Shown piece by piece: positions 49,737 through 62,532 of a stretch of 64,000 nucleotides of DNA (the stretch's first letter is position 1; every line of letters starts with the position of its first letter). The position numbers were made by a program, and so were the translations under genes. The notes under the pieces are model-generated. The model was not told where the DNA came from. It was given only the letters and a program-made list of their open reading frames with translations, and searched no databases. Source of the stretch: Pseudothermotoga thermarum DSM 5069 (lineage in GTDB: Bacteria > Thermotogota > Thermotogae > Thermotogales > DSM-5069); contig NC_015707.1 in the NCBI RefSeq assembly GCF_000217815.1, positions 1,600,014-1,664,013 of the forward strand, given 5' to 3'.

Positions 49737-50674
49737 AAAAATTTTTGGCAATTTCGATGTTGATTTTTTCACTTTTAATTTTTGGTCAGAAGGTGACGGT
49801 GATACTAGATTGGTATCCCAACACAAACCACACTGGACTTTATGTTGCACTTGAAAAGGGATATTTCAAAGAGGAAAACTTGGAAGTTTCAATAGTTCAA
49901 CCTCTTAAACTAAGCACCGAGCAACTAGTTGCAGCCGGAAATGGTGAATTTGGAATAAGTTTTCAAGAGTTTGTCACCTATGCAAGAGCTGAGGGACTTC
50001 CAATTGTTTCAATCGCTGCGATAATTCAACACAACACCAGCGGTTTTGCATGGTTAAAAGGTACGATGAGCTCTCCAAAAGATTGGGAAGGAAAAACTTA
50101 CGGTGGATGGGGAACAGAGCTTGAAGTGGCAATTCTGAAAACCATTGCAAAAAAATATGGTATTGATCCAAACAAGATAAAGATACAAGATGTTGGTCAG
50201 CTTGATTTTGTCACTGGCTTGAGACAAAGGGTTTTCGATTTCCAATGGGTCTATTATGGTTGGGAAGTTATAGGTGCGAAAGTTCAAGGAGTGGAAGTTG
50301 ATTTCGTGTTTTTGAAGGATATTGACGAGGTTTTTGACTACTACACCCCGGTGATAATAACCAGCGAGAAAATCGTTCAAGAATCTCCTGAACTTGTGAG
50401 AAAATTTCTGAGGGCTGTTCAAAAAGGTTACCTTTACGCTGTTGAAAATCCTGTTGAATCTGCAAAAATATTGCTGAAATATGCTCCAGAATTGGATGAA
50501 AAACTTGTGATAGAATCGCAAAAATTCCTTTCAACCAAGTACATCGAAGATGCTCCCAGGTGGGGTTATCAAGATCCAAAGGTTTGGAGGAGGCTTTATC
50601 AGTGGATGAAAGAGAATGGATTGGTTGGAGAACTGGATATAGACAAAGCTTACACGAACGAGTTCTTGCCCTGA
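49733..50674 (+). CDS. thiY: Thiamine-precursor binding protein, NMT1/THI5-like
   Basis: A 313-residue secreted binding protein. The signal peptide KKFLAISMLIFSLLIFG is followed by VTVILDWYPNTNHTGLYVAL, the characteristic ThiY opening with the pyrimidine-contacting WYPN. Then come EKGYFKEENLEVSIVQP, TSGFAWLKGTMSSPKDWEGK, FQWVYYGWEVIGAKVQG and YTPVIITSEKIVQESPELVR. It most likely binds formylaminopyrimidine or HMP in the periplasm and hands it to the permease. It overlaps the permease by four bases and its stop overlaps the apparent ATPase start. Confidence 0.92.
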   Translation: MKKFLAISMLIFSLLIFGQKVTVILDWYPNTNHTGLYVALEKGYFKEENLEVSIVQPLKLSTEQLVAAGNGEFGISFQEFVTYARAEGLPIVSIAAIIQHNTSGFAWLKGTMSSPKDWEGKTYGGWGTELEVAILKTIAKKYGIDPNKIKIQDVGQLDFVTGLRQRVFDFQWVYYGWEVIGAKVQGVEVDFVFLKDIDEVFDYYTPVIITSEKIVQESPELVRKFLRAVQKGYLYAVENPVESAKILLKYAPELDEKLVIESQKFLSTKYIEDAPRWGYQDPKVWRRLYQWMKENGLVGELDIDKAYTNEFLP

Positions 50675-51384
50675 AAGTAGAACATTTATCGGTAAGTTAC
50701 GATGGGTTTTTGGCAGTTGAAAGAGTTGACCTTGAAGTTGAAAAAGGCGAAATTGTTGCAATAGTCGGACCATCTGGATGCGGTAAAACAAGTTTTTTGA
50801 AAGCGATATTAGGGCTTGTTCCTTACACTGGAAAGATACAAGTTGAAGAAAAAGATATAGGTTACATGCCACAGACAGATTCTCTTTTCGATTGGTTGAA
50901 CTGTCTTGATAACGTTGCGCTACCTTTGTTTTTAAAGGGTATACCGAAAAAGGAAGCAAGAAAAATTGCCATGGAATACCTTGAAAAAGTTGGGTTGAAG
51001 GAGTGGGCTTTTAAAAACGTTTATCAGCTTTCAGGAGGAATGAGACAAAGATTATCCTTGGCAAGAGCACTTGTGAGTGGTTCAAAACTTTTGCTTGCAG
51101 ATGAACCATTTATTTCTTTGGATGCGCAAAACAGAAGAAAACTGCAGATTTACTTTTCGCAATTTTTGGAAAAAGAAAAAATCACAACTATTTTTGTGAC
51201 TCACAGTGTCGAAGAAGCGGTGTTCCTTGCAGACAGAGTGGTTCTATTTTCAAACAGACCAGCAAAGATTGTGCAAATTTTTCACGTTCAGCTTCCAAAA
51301 CCAAGGGATGTTGACATTTTATCTAATCCAGCTTACCAAAAGTTAGTTGGAATGATATACGAAAAAGTTTTTCAGCAAGGATGA
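50671..51384 (+). CDS. thiZ: Thiamine-precursor ABC transporter ATPase
   Basis: A 237-residue ATPase if it starts at CTG 50671, which overlaps the thiY stop as CTGA. No ATG, GTG or TTG lies near in frame; the nearest alternatives are GTG 50602 and ATG 50560 deep inside thiY. The conserved beginning (KVEHLSVSYDGFLAVERVDL) requires a start at about 50671. Walker A is IVGPSGCGKTSFLKA near residue 32, the signature QLSGGMRQRLSLARAL near 125, Walker B LLLADEPFISLDAQN, and the switch His is in FVTHSVEEAVFLADRV. It completes the thiXYZ transporter. Re-initiation after thiY is likely. Confidence 0.88.
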   Translation: MKVEHLSVSYDGFLAVERVDLEVEKGEIVAIVGPSGCGKTSFLKAILGLVPYTGKIQVEEKDIGYMPQTDSLFDWLNCLDNVALPLFLKGIPKKEARKIAMEYLEKVGLKEWAFKNVYQLSGGMRQRLSLARALVSGSKLLLADEPFISLDAQNRRKLQIYFSQFLEKEKITTIFVTHSVEEAVFLADRVVLFSNRPAKIVQIFHVQLPKPRDVDILSNPAYQKLVGMIYEKVFQQG

Positions 51385-51401
51385 TTTTAGCTTGTTGTGA
51401 A

Positions 51402-51433
51402 GAAAAGAGCGGGCTTTGCGCCCGCTCTTTTTG
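51402..51433 (+). terminator. Bidirectional terminator between thiZ and xylanase
   Basis: AAAGAGCGGGC and GCCCGCTCTTT form a long stem with a short loop and T tracts on both strands. It serves the thiamine operon and, in reverse, the xylanase operon that ends at 51450. Confidence 0.93.
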
Positions 51434-51449
51434 GATTTGTGATCAAATC

Positions 51450-54400
51450 TTATTTTGTTAGGATCAAATTGCCAACCTTTGACATGTTCTGCCATGTGTT
51501 GTCCGTTGGATCACACCATTTCAAGATTCCAACTCTTCTTCCTTGGGCATTTGCGTCGTTCACCTGGAAGTCAAAGCCTATGGTCATGCCAGCTTGTGGT
51601 TTTATAACGCTCCATTTTACTGCAGCTTCAACTAGGTAGCCACCTTCGACTATCTTGGTTGCCGTTTTGAATCTTGCGGCACTTGCTCCTGTTCCGAAGG
51701 ATTGCTGGTTGGTAAAGTTCACTCTGAACTGTCCATCACCATCACGGTACGGTGGTGTCTTGTGGTTGGTTTCACTGATGAATATCTCAATGGAATCCTG
51801 TTCCCAAGCGTTGGAGTTGTCTTTGTTCAAAACAGGATCTTTTACAATTGCAAGTACGTACAGATATTCTTCATCCCACAATACTCTAAACTTTGCAGAG
51901 GCATTTTGCAACGAACCCATCACGACGACGTCTGTTTCAAGTTCCTCGGCTTTGTTCCAGATATCGTCTATTTCTCCATCTATCACCGGTGTGCCGTACA
52001 TGGCTTTACCCGTTTTGATACCCTCCAGTTTCAACGTACCGTAAGCGAGTGTGGAGAACTTTTGCTGATTCGTCGTATCAGACCAGCTGTACCATTTTCC
52101 ATCGTCGATGACGGCTATGTCAAAGCCTATCAATTGGTCGCGGGAGAATTTCACACCAGGCATTGAGATGGCCGCTTCAACAGAATATCTTCTGTAAGCT
52201 GGTCCAAGGAATCTTTCTACTTCGACGTTTTCACTTTTTTCAATTTCCCTGTTGTACCAAAAGATCACGTAAGCTGCTTGATCGTGGAGGAAAGGAGCTT
52301 TGAAGTTTTTGGGGTCAACGAAGATTGCAACACCATCTTTGTCGGGATTTCGAGTTGCGTCGTACACATCGGCGTAGATGTACAGTTTATCTTCGCCCCA
52401 TATTACTCGTGCAATCAATTTATCGTTACCATCGACAACTATTTTGATTGGAGGCGATTGCAAGAATGAATCATCCATTGTTCCAGCTATTATCGCTTCA
52501 CCAGGGACTATAGATCCTTCCTTTGAAGATGCGGGAATCAATTCTGGTTTAACAAGCGCCCAGTAAGCAAGCTTTGCATTGTAATTTTCGTCAAAAAGCA
52601 ATGGCCAGTTGTTTCTTCTAACAGGATATCCTCTGAGCCAAGAGTAATCGTCTTTCAATCCCCAGAAAGTAACGTTGTTTATGACATCACTGTACTTTTT
52701 GTATACTTCAAAGAGCCTGCGATAAAAGTTGGCTTGCTGGATCAAAAGATCGATTGGTGGGATTTCATACTTTGTGGCATTGTCTCTGTAAATGTTGACG
52801 TCAAGTTCAGTTATCTCAATCACAATGCCAGGTATAGTGGCATATAACGCAATCGCTTGCTCTATTTGTTCAATGCTTGTTCCGATGTTGATGTGCTGCT
52901 GCATACCTATACCATGAATGGGTATTCCTTTTTCTTTCATGTTCTTCACCATGTTGTAAATGACATCTCTTTTCTTTTGATGGTATTCGTTGTAATCGTT
53001 GTAGAAGAGCAAGGCATCTGGATCTGCTTCGTGAGCAAATTTGAAGGCAAGCTCTATGTAATCCGGCCCTATAACCTGATACCACAAACTCCTCCTCAAA
53101 CCATCAGGCTGATTCTCATCCACCGCCTCGTTCACCACATCCCACGCATACACCTTGCCTCTATACCTGCCTACAACTGTGTGTATGTACTCCCGCATCC
53201 TCTCTATCATCGCTTCCCTGCTCAATAAATTGCCCTTCTCATCCTTGAAAAACCACTCCGGCGTCTGACTGTGCCAAACAAGTGTATGACCCCTAACAAC
53301 CATCCCATGTTTCTGCGCAAACTCTATGTACCTGTCTGCAACCGTAAAATCATAGTAAATCTTCCCACTCGCATCCCTTCTCAATATACTCTCTGGTTTC
53401 ATCTCGTTCTCAGCCGTCATACTGTTAAAGTGCTTCGTAATTAACTCCACATCCATCGAATTGCTGAAAACTCTAACTGGTAGAGCGACACCAATTTTGA
53501 AGTGTTCTGCAAACAGTTCTTTCAAAGCAACAGGTCCAAAATCAGGTGGGATTTTGACTTGAGCAGCTTTTTGTCGACCAAGGACTTGGAAGTTATCGAT
53601 GTAAAAGTTATAGTCCACAGCATTTGGTGAGACTATTAGAATAGCTACTTTTTCATAGTCGTCAGCTTTTAGATTGAAGTATCCAACAGCGGTTGACCAA
53701 GTTTTTGGCATGGCGATTTTGTAGCCTATGTACGAATAATTTTCAGCTTTTTTGGTTTTGGTGTAAAGTAAAAATGCGAACGGTTTTGGTTCATCACAGT
53801 CGTGGTATACGTTAGCTATGACCATCATGTTGGAATCTACCAAGTCTTTTGCGAATTTCGTCATATCGACAATACAACCGTCATACAGTAAAGCCCTGCC
53901 TGAAATTTTCAGCGAGTATTTTCCTTCGCTTGCAACCACATCTGTTCTGGAAAGTTCTGCCCTTCCAAAGGGCGCAAAGCCGTTGAGATTGTCCTCAAAT
54001 TTTGCTACAAATTCAAATTGAGCAGCTGCCTCTCCAACAGGAGCTGATAGATCGATTATCATCACATCGTCTACATAGAAATCCAATGTGGCATTGTCGG
54101 ATTCGAAGTAAAAGACAAGTTCTTCCGCTGGTGCTCTAACGGTGTAGACTCCCTCGATTTTCACCCATTTTCCGCTTGGCGCTGTGACAGTTGCAATTCT
54201 GTCCCAACCTCTGGATTCACCAGCGTAAACTCTTTGCATGGTTATAATTATTGGTTGATCTGAGCCAGAGTTCTGATAGACCCATCCTTCGAATTTGTAT
54301 TGGCGAGTGGGTTTCAAAATATCAGTCAAGACAAGTTGGGCACCATGCCATCCGCTGGTTCTACCGGAAATATAGAGCGATTTCGATCCACTGTGGGCAA

Positions 54401-54983
54401 CTGCACTGCTCAGTTCAATTTTCGCAGCACCACGATTTTGCCAGTTGCCAAGATCTTTTTCAAAGTCAAAGATCATCGCACCCGTTAGATCAACGATCAA
54501 AACGTCGTCAATGTAGAAATCAAGCGTTGCATTTTCCGATTCAAAGTAGAACAACAGCTCATCAGCTGAAGCTCTCACCGTGTAAGTTCCTTCGATTTTC
54601 GTCCACTTACCGCTTGGCGCGACAACTTGCGCAATTCTGTCCCATCCTCTAGATTCACCAGAGTAAGTTCTTTGCATAGTAATTATCATAACTTGATCTG
54701 ATCCAGAATTTTGATAAACCCATCCCTCAAATTTGTACTGACGAGTTGGCTTTAAAACTGCCGTCAAATCAAGTGAAGCCCCGTGCCAACCTGCCGTTCT
54801 ACCGGAGACGTACAAGGATTTCGATCCGCCATGTGCGACAGCATCACTTAAGGCTATGCTTGCAGCACCTCGCCCACGCCAATCTCCATAAGTTGTCTCA
54901 AAATCGTAATTTGCTACAACGGCAGCAAGAACCACGTTGGAGATGATCAACAGTACTGTAACAAGCTTTAATACCCTTTGCAT
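51450..54983 (-). CDS. xynA: Multidomain secreted endo-1,4-beta-xylanase (CBM22-GH10-CBM9)
   Basis: A 1177-residue xylanase. After a signal peptide come two closely similar CBM22 modules (about 22-165 and 168-315; both contain GWHGA, KFEGWVYQNSGSDQ and ATLDFY-DDV). A third, divergent CBM22/CBM4-like module follows (325-478, FEDNLNGFAPFGRAELSR), then the GH10 barrel (488-808) and two CBM9 modules (825-990 and 990-1177). The GH10 acid/base Glu is in WDVVNEAV near 619 and the nucleophile in VIEITELDVN near 724. CBM22 modules add thermostability and xylan binding; CBM9 binds sugar chain ends. T. maritima XynA (1059 residues) lacks the third N-terminal module. Residues of about 501-655 come from a tract identical to that in the next gene. 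Confidence 0.95.
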   Translation of the reverse strand: MQRVLKLVTVLLIISNVVLAAVVANYDFETTYGDWRGRGAASIALSDAVAHGGSKSLYVSGRTAGWHGASLDLTAVLKPTRQYKFEGWVYQNSGSDQVMIITMQRTYSGESRGWDRIAQVVAPSGKWTKIEGTYTVRASADELLFYFESENATLDFYIDDVLIVDLTGAMIFDFEKDLGNWQNRGAAKIELSSAVAHSGSKSLYISGRTSGWHGAQLVLTDILKPTRQYKFEGWVYQNSGSDQPIIITMQRVYAGESRGWDRIATVTAPSGKWVKIEGVYTVRAPAEELVFYFESDNATLDFYVDDVMIIDLSAPVGEAAAQFEFVAKFEDNLNGFAPFGRAELSRTDVVASEGKYSLKISGRALLYDGCIVDMTKFAKDLVDSNMMVIANVYHDCDEPKPFAFLLYTKTKKAENYSYIGYKIAMPKTWSTAVGYFNLKADDYEKVAILIVSPNAVDYNFYIDNFQVLGRQKAAQVKIPPDFGPVALKELFAEHFKIGVALPVRVFSNSMDVELITKHFNSMTAENEMKPESILRRDASGKIYYDFTVADRYIEFAQKHGMVVRGHTLVWHSQTPEWFFKDEKGNLLSREAMIERMREYIHTVVGRYRGKVYAWDVVNEAVDENQPDGLRRSLWYQVIGPDYIELAFKFAHEADPDALLFYNDYNEYHQKKRDVIYNMVKNMKEKGIPIHGIGMQQHINIGTSIEQIEQAIALYATIPGIVIEITELDVNIYRDNATKYEIPPIDLLIQQANFYRRLFEVYKKYSDVINNVTFWGLKDDYSWLRGYPVRRNNWPLLFDENYNAKLAYWALVKPELIPASSKEGSIVPGEAIIAGTMDDSFLQSPPIKIVVDGNDKLIARVIWGEDKLYIYADVYDATRNPDKDGVAIFVDPKNFKAPFLHDQAAYVIFWYNREIEKSENVEVERFLGPAYRRYSVEAAISMPGVKFSRDQLIGFDIAVIDDGKWYSWSDTTNQQKFSTLAYGTLKLEGIKTGKAMYGTPVIDGEIDDIWNKAEELETDVVVMGSLQNASAKFRVLWDEEYLYVLAIVKDPVLNKDNSNAWEQDSIEIFISETNHKTPPYRDGDGQFRVNFTNQQSFGTGASAARFKTATKIVEGGYLVEAAVKWSVIKPQAGMTIGFDFQVNDANAQGRRVGILKWCDPTDNTWQNMSKVGNLILTK
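53017..53482. repeat. 466-bp xylanase identity tract, copy 1
   Basis: This segment reads identically by eye to 55494-55959, while both flanks diverge quickly. Its base composition is also richer in G/C than its surroundings. See the partner entry. Confidence 0.88.
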
Positions 54984-55003
54984 CTGCTAACCCCCCTCCC
55001 TAT

Positions 55004-56098
55004 TTACTTGGAAACTGATTCTATTACACTCCAAAAAGCTGGTTTGGGTTGATAATTTTCGTCAAATAAAAGCGGCCAATCGTTTCTACGACCAAAGAAA
55101 AACCTTAGCCACGAATAGTCATCTTTCAAACCCCAGAAGGTAACGTTGGTTATGACGTCAGTGTGTTTCCTATAGATTTCGAACAACTTGCGGTAAAATT
55201 CCGCTTGCTCCTTGAGCACCTCCAAGGGTGGCGTTTGATAGATAATAGATGGACTGCGTGATTTGTAAACACTAACATCAAGCTCAGTTATGTGAATTTG
55301 TATACCTGAAATGGTCTTGAATTTTTGAATAGCAATATCAATCCAACCTACGTTATCTGCAAGAGTTAAATGTTGCTGCATGCCAATACCATGAATCGGT
55401 ACACCCTTTTCTCTCATTTCTTTTACCAATTTGAAGATGATGTCTCGCTTTTTGGGGAAAAATTCGTTGTAATCGTTGTAGAAGAGTAAGGCGTCTGGAT
55501 CTGCTTCGTGAGCAAATTTGAAGGCAAGCTCTATGTAATCCGGCCCTATAACCTGATACCACAAACTCCTCCTCAAACCATCAGGCTGATTCTCATCCAC
55601 CGCCTCGTTCACCACATCCCACGCATACACCTTGCCTCTATACCTGCCTACAACTGTGTGTATGTACTCCCGCATCCTCTCTATCATCGCTTCCCTGCTC
55701 AATAAATTGCCCTTCTCATCCTTGAAAAACCACTCCGGCGTCTGACTGTGCCAAACAAGTGTATGACCCCTAACAACCATCCCATGTTTCTGCGCAAACT
55801 CTATGTACCTGTCTGCAACCGTAAAATCATAGTAAATCTTCCCACTCGCATCCCTTCTCAATATACTCTCTGGTTTCATCTCGTTCTCAGCCGTCATACT
55901 GTTAAAGTGCTTCGTAATTAACTCCACATCCATCGAATTGCTGAAAACTCTAACTGGTAAAGCTACTCCTATTTTGAAATCCTGCAAAAAAACATCCTTA
56001 AGGGATGGTATCTGTGACGACATGGGCTGTGGTCCTCCTTTGATTATCACAGTAAAGACTATAAGCAACAATGTGATGGCGAAAATCAGCTTTTTCAT
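55004..56098 (-). CDS. xynB: Secreted GH10 endo-1,4-beta-xylanase, single domain
   Basis: A 364-residue xylanase made of a signal or anchor helix (KKLIFAITLLLIVFTVIIKG) and one GH10 barrel. The acid/base is in WDVVNEAV near residue 163, the nucleophile in IQIHITELDVSVY near 271, and WGLKDDYSWL near 320 forms part of the substrate cleft. The whole chain from VALPVRVFSNS to LLFYNDYNE is identical to the same part of XynA, although the regions before and after are clearly different. It probably cleaves soluble xylan fragments made by XynA. It lies 20 bases upstream of xynA in one operon, behind the promoter at 56149-56177. Confidence 0.95.
   Translation of the reverse strand: MKKLIFAITLLLIVFTVIIKGGPQPMSSQIPSLKDVFLQDFKIGVALPVRVFSNSMDVELITKHFNSMTAENEMKPESILRRDASGKIYYDFTVADRYIEFAQKHGMVVRGHTLVWHSQTPEWFFKDEKGNLLSREAMIERMREYIHTVVGRYRGKVYAWDVVNEAVDENQPDGLRRSLWYQVIGPDYIELAFKFAHEADPDALLFYNDYNEFFPKKRDIIFKLVKEMREKGVPIHGIGMQQHLTLADNVGWIDIAIQKFKTISGIQIHITELDVSVYKSRSPSIIYQTPPLEVLKEQAEFYRKLFEIYRKHTDVITNVTFWGLKDDYSWLRFFFGRRNDWPLLFDENYQPKPAFWSVIESVSK
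55494..55959. repeat. 466-bp xylanase identity tract, copy 2
   Basis: Same sequence as 53017-53482, direct orientation, 2477 bases apart. It covers the first third of the GH10 barrel, including the acid/base Glu. This arrangement is typical of gene conversion between tandem paralogues. Confidence 0.88.
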
Positions 56099-56148
56099 CT
56101 AAGCACCCCCACGGGTAAAAGGCAGCAAATTGTCAATCCTATTAAAGA

Positions 56149-56177
56149 ATGATAAAGGATTAATTTTTTCTAGTCAA
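56149..56177 (-). promoter_or_regulatory. Promoter of the xylanase operon
   Basis: Minus strand TTGACT (56172-56177), 17 bases, TATCAT (56149-56154), about 50 bases upstream of xynB. The rest of the 280-base gap up to the beta-galactosidase stop holds no other gene. Confidence 0.75.
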
Positions 56178-56383
56178 GAAAGAATTATAACGATTATACA
56201 CAAAATACCAAAATTATTTGCCTTATTCTTTTAAATACGGCTTTTTTCTCATGATTGCTCGTTTTTTCTTAGTTTTTCGCCAAATATTTTGAATGCAACG
56301 GCCTTAAGCTGATTTTTTTCAGCCTCATCTTGTTGATAACTTTGCGGTCAAAAATAAGGCCAAATTATGCTAGTAATTTAAGT

Positions 56384-59662
<3,279 letters not shown>

Positions 59663-59787
59663 TCATTCCCCCTCCTCTTTCGAGAATATATACGGACATT
59701 GATTTTTTATCTAATACGTTGCATCAAATTACTCTTCCTCATTGACATGGAGGTGTCAACTTAAGCCGGGGAATACGATAAAATAAA

Positions 59788-59823
59788 CGGGAACCAACTC
59801 TTCTCACCGAAAGGAGGTTCCCG
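59788..59823 (+). promoter_or_regulatory. SD-sequestering hairpin, copy 2
   Basis: CGGGAACC pairs with GGTTCCCG as at 5280-5314, with one extra loop base. The AAAGGAGG serving ATG 59829 lies in the right arm. Confidence 0.65.
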
Positions 59824-59828
59824 TAAAG

Positions 59829-60159
59829 ATGAAAGTTACAACAACAAATATCACCGAGTACCTATACCAAATTATACCAAACCTTTTTCAAAGACAAAGA
59901 GTTCCACATGAGGCGAAAGTATGAACTTGCATTAAGGAAGGCAGCAGCCATAATTGGAGTCAGTCATGAAGCCTTGAGGAAATGGTGGACAAGGATGAAA
60001 GAAGAGATATTTGCTGAGAAGATAGAAGGCAATGCAGTAGTAGCTATAGACGAGATGAAGGTGAACATAAATGAGGTTAAGAGGAAGAAAGTGATCTATG
60101 CGTTGGTCAGCAAAACGCGAGAGAAGGACAAAGCGAGCTTGGTGATGAGACTTAGGGTG
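59829..60159 (+). pseudogene. Element A transposase, 5' fragment
   Basis: The frame starts MKVTTTNITEYLYQ, shifts frame near 59880 as in copy 1, and continues KDKEFHMRRKYELALRKAAA, then IIGVSHEALRKWWTRMKEEI to KDKASLVMRLR, where the IS256 element begins. The second and third catalytic residues are missing. Confidence 0.8.
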
Positions 60160-61396
60160 AATTTTGTGTCTGGACAAAATACCTCAGTTGAAACATCTGG
60201 TTCAGCTCATACATACATCCCTTTACCCTCATTATCCCGTTCCTCCATTTTGTCTCCCTCAGGTTCTTCCTGTGCAAATATACGCTTAACTCCAATAGCT
60301 CAACACTCCCAAAATATCCCCCACTTTTAATCCTTACTCGCTCTATCTTGCTGTTTATGCTCTCCACCGCATTCGTCGTGTATATGTATCCCCTCAATTC
60401 CTCAGGATATTTCGTATATGCCACGTATTTCTCTTTCTTACCCTCCAAATATCTCACAAAACTCGGATACTCCTCTTTGTACTTCTCAAGCAACTTACCC
60501 ATCTTCCCTAATGCCTCTTCATAGCTGAGTTTCTTCAATTCGTCCAACCCTTCCTTGAACCCCTTCGCATCCTCTCGCTTCATTTGCCTATCCGCATTCC
60601 TCTTCAAATGCTTCACACAAAGCTGGTGATCCGCTAATGGATATACCATCCTTATTATCTCCCCTAAGCCACTTAAATCGTCGCTTACTACTACCATCAC
60701 CCTCTTCAAGCCACGTCTCACCAAATCCTCAAATACCTTCCCCCATTCCACCCTGCTCTCCTTACCCAAATACGTGTACAAACCGTATATGTCCTTCTTC
60801 CCCTCCATGTCTATCCCCAATACTATGTAGCATACCCCATACCTTACTTTCCCTTCTTCCCTTATCTCACTGTGGTAACCATCTATTATTAGCGCAAATG
60901 CCTCACTCGGTAGCTCCCTCTCCTTGAACCATCTCAATTCTTCCTTCAACCCTTCCTTTATCCTCTCAAGCTCCTTCTCCGAGTATGGTAAGCCTAACCT
61001 CTTCAAAACACTCATTATCTCAGACTCCGAAAACCCACTCGCTATCATCGATTCCAATAACTTAACATACGATTCGTCCAGCCTCTTGTACTTTTCCTTC
61101 AATAAATGTGGCCTAAAACCGCCTTTCCTCGTCCTCGGTACTTCAAGTTCCAAAATTCCATACGTGCTGTAAAGATCCCTTTCATACTTCCCGTTCCCTT
61201 TGTCCCCTTCCTCAGTCTCAAGATATATCTTTCTCTCTGAAAGCATTATCGCGTTCAAAAGCCTTTCAAACAAATCTGCAAGTGTTTCCCTTTGCTTTTG
61301 ATCAGAATCATCCGCATATTCCTTAAGCAACATCTCTAAAGACCTTTTCTTGACTTGTTCAAAGTATTCCCTGTCTTCCAGAAATTTGTTCGACAT
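60152..61396 (-). CDS. IS256-family (mutator-type) transposase
   Basis: A 414-residue transposase, the usual length. ATG 61396 follows AAGGAGGTGTCGGGC; the frame extends upstream through the terminal repeat without a site. Catalytic residues: Asp in FALIIDGYHSEIREE near residue 185, Asp in VVVSDDLSGLGEI near 240, and Glu in YTTNAVESINSKIERVR near 345, with HLCVKH-type ADHQLCVKHLKRN between. The stop codon lies a few bases outside the left terminal repeat, inside element A. It appears intact, so this copy may still move itself and related ends. Confidence 0.95.
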   Translation of the reverse strand: MSNKFLEDREYFEQVKKRSLEMLLKEYADDSDQKQRETLADLFERLLNAIMLSERKIYLETEEGDKGNGKYERDLYSTYGILELEVPRTRKGGFRPHLLKEKYKRLDESYVKLLESMIASGFSESEIMSVLKRLGLPYSEKELERIKEGLKEELRWFKERELPSEAFALIIDGYHSEIREEGKVRYGVCYIVLGIDMEGKKDIYGLYTYLGKESRVEWGKVFEDLVRRGLKRVMVVVSDDLSGLGEIIRMVYPLADHQLCVKHLKRNADRQMKREDAKGFKEGLDELKKLSYEEALGKMGKLLEKYKEEYPSFVRYLEGKKEKYVAYTKYPEELRGYIYTTNAVESINSKIERVRIKSGGYFGSVELLELSVYLHRKNLRETKWRNGIMRVKGCMYELNQMFQLRYFVQTQNSP

Positions 61397-61445
61397 GCCC
61401 GACACCTCCTTATTGTACAATAATCTTACCACCAGACACAAAATT
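60160..61445 (-). mobile_element. IS256-family element, complete
   Basis: A 1286-bp element bounded by perfect 14-base inverted repeats AATTTTGTGTCTGG (60160-60173) and its complement (61432-61445), with one transposase gene. The flanks do not show a target duplication, because the left side is element A and the right side an IS3-like relic; a deletion after insertion explains this. Confidence 0.88.
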
Positions 61446-62045
61446 ATTCGAACTCCCAAGGAAAGCAAGGAGGGGTGAGACGGAACTAATAAAGCCGAGC
61501 AAACCGAGGGAAGTATTAGGGATAGACATGACGAAGGTACTGACGGTGGATATGGGATGGGTGAGTTACATAGCGGTAGTGGACTGGTACACGAGGGAAG
61601 TATTAGGTTCAGTGGTAGGGGTACGAGGTAGGAGAGAGGAAGGAAGCATTGGACAAGGCAGTAAACAAAGGTTACAAAGCAGGAGTAAAGGGAGGAGTGG
61701 TGGTGTTGGTAAGCGACAATGGTAGTCAGCCTACGAGCAGGGGATTCATGGAGGAGTGCGGGGTTTTAGGGATAAAGCAGGTATTTACGAGGTACAACAA
61801 TCTGAAGGGGAGTGCACTAACGGAGCGGTATTTTAGGACGTACAAGGAGGAGGTGGTATGGGCAGAGGGGGAGATGAGTTATATGGAATTGGTGAAGAAG
61901 ACGGAGGAGTTTGAAGGATTTTACAACGGGAGTTATCCACACAGCAGTTTGGGATACAAGAGTCCGAGGGAGTATTATGAGAGCTATGAGTTTAGCGAAA
62001 GTGCGTAGAAGACTGTCTAAAAATTCGGGGAGCATTACAGTTACA
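61446..62045 (+). pseudogene. IS3-like transposase (element C), truncated and frameshifted
   Basis: Reading RKARRGETELIKPSKPREVL, then GIDMTKVLTVDMGWVSYIAV and VDWYTREVLGS gives the start of a retroviral-integrase-type domain (Asp in GIDMT). After a frameshift near 61640 comes ALDKAVNKGYKAGVKGGVVV, then LVSDNGSQPTSRGFMEE (second Asp), LKGSALTERYFRTYKEEVVW (Glu) and SSLGYKSPREYYESYEFSES. The N-terminal domain and left end are missing, removed at the IS256 boundary. The 3' end ACTGTCTAAAAATTCGGG recurs at two relics. Confidence 0.85.
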
Positions 62046-62514
<469 letters not shown>

Positions 62515-62532
62515 AAATTGAATATTTTTTAA

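Larger units (their letters stand above)
59749..60159 (+). mobile_element. Element A left part, copy 2
   Basis: It starts GGAGGTGTCAACTTAAG and contains the SD hairpin and the first 100 or so codons of the transposase, including VVAIDEMKVN. At 60160 an IS256-type element interrupts it at exactly the site seen in copy 1 (5651). The right half of element A is absent on the other side. Confidence 0.88.

Noticed and set aside
59663-59748. Outward TTGACA of element A as a promoter for lacZ
   Set aside because: No acceptable -10 occurs at 16-18 bases from the hexamer on the minus strand at this copy.
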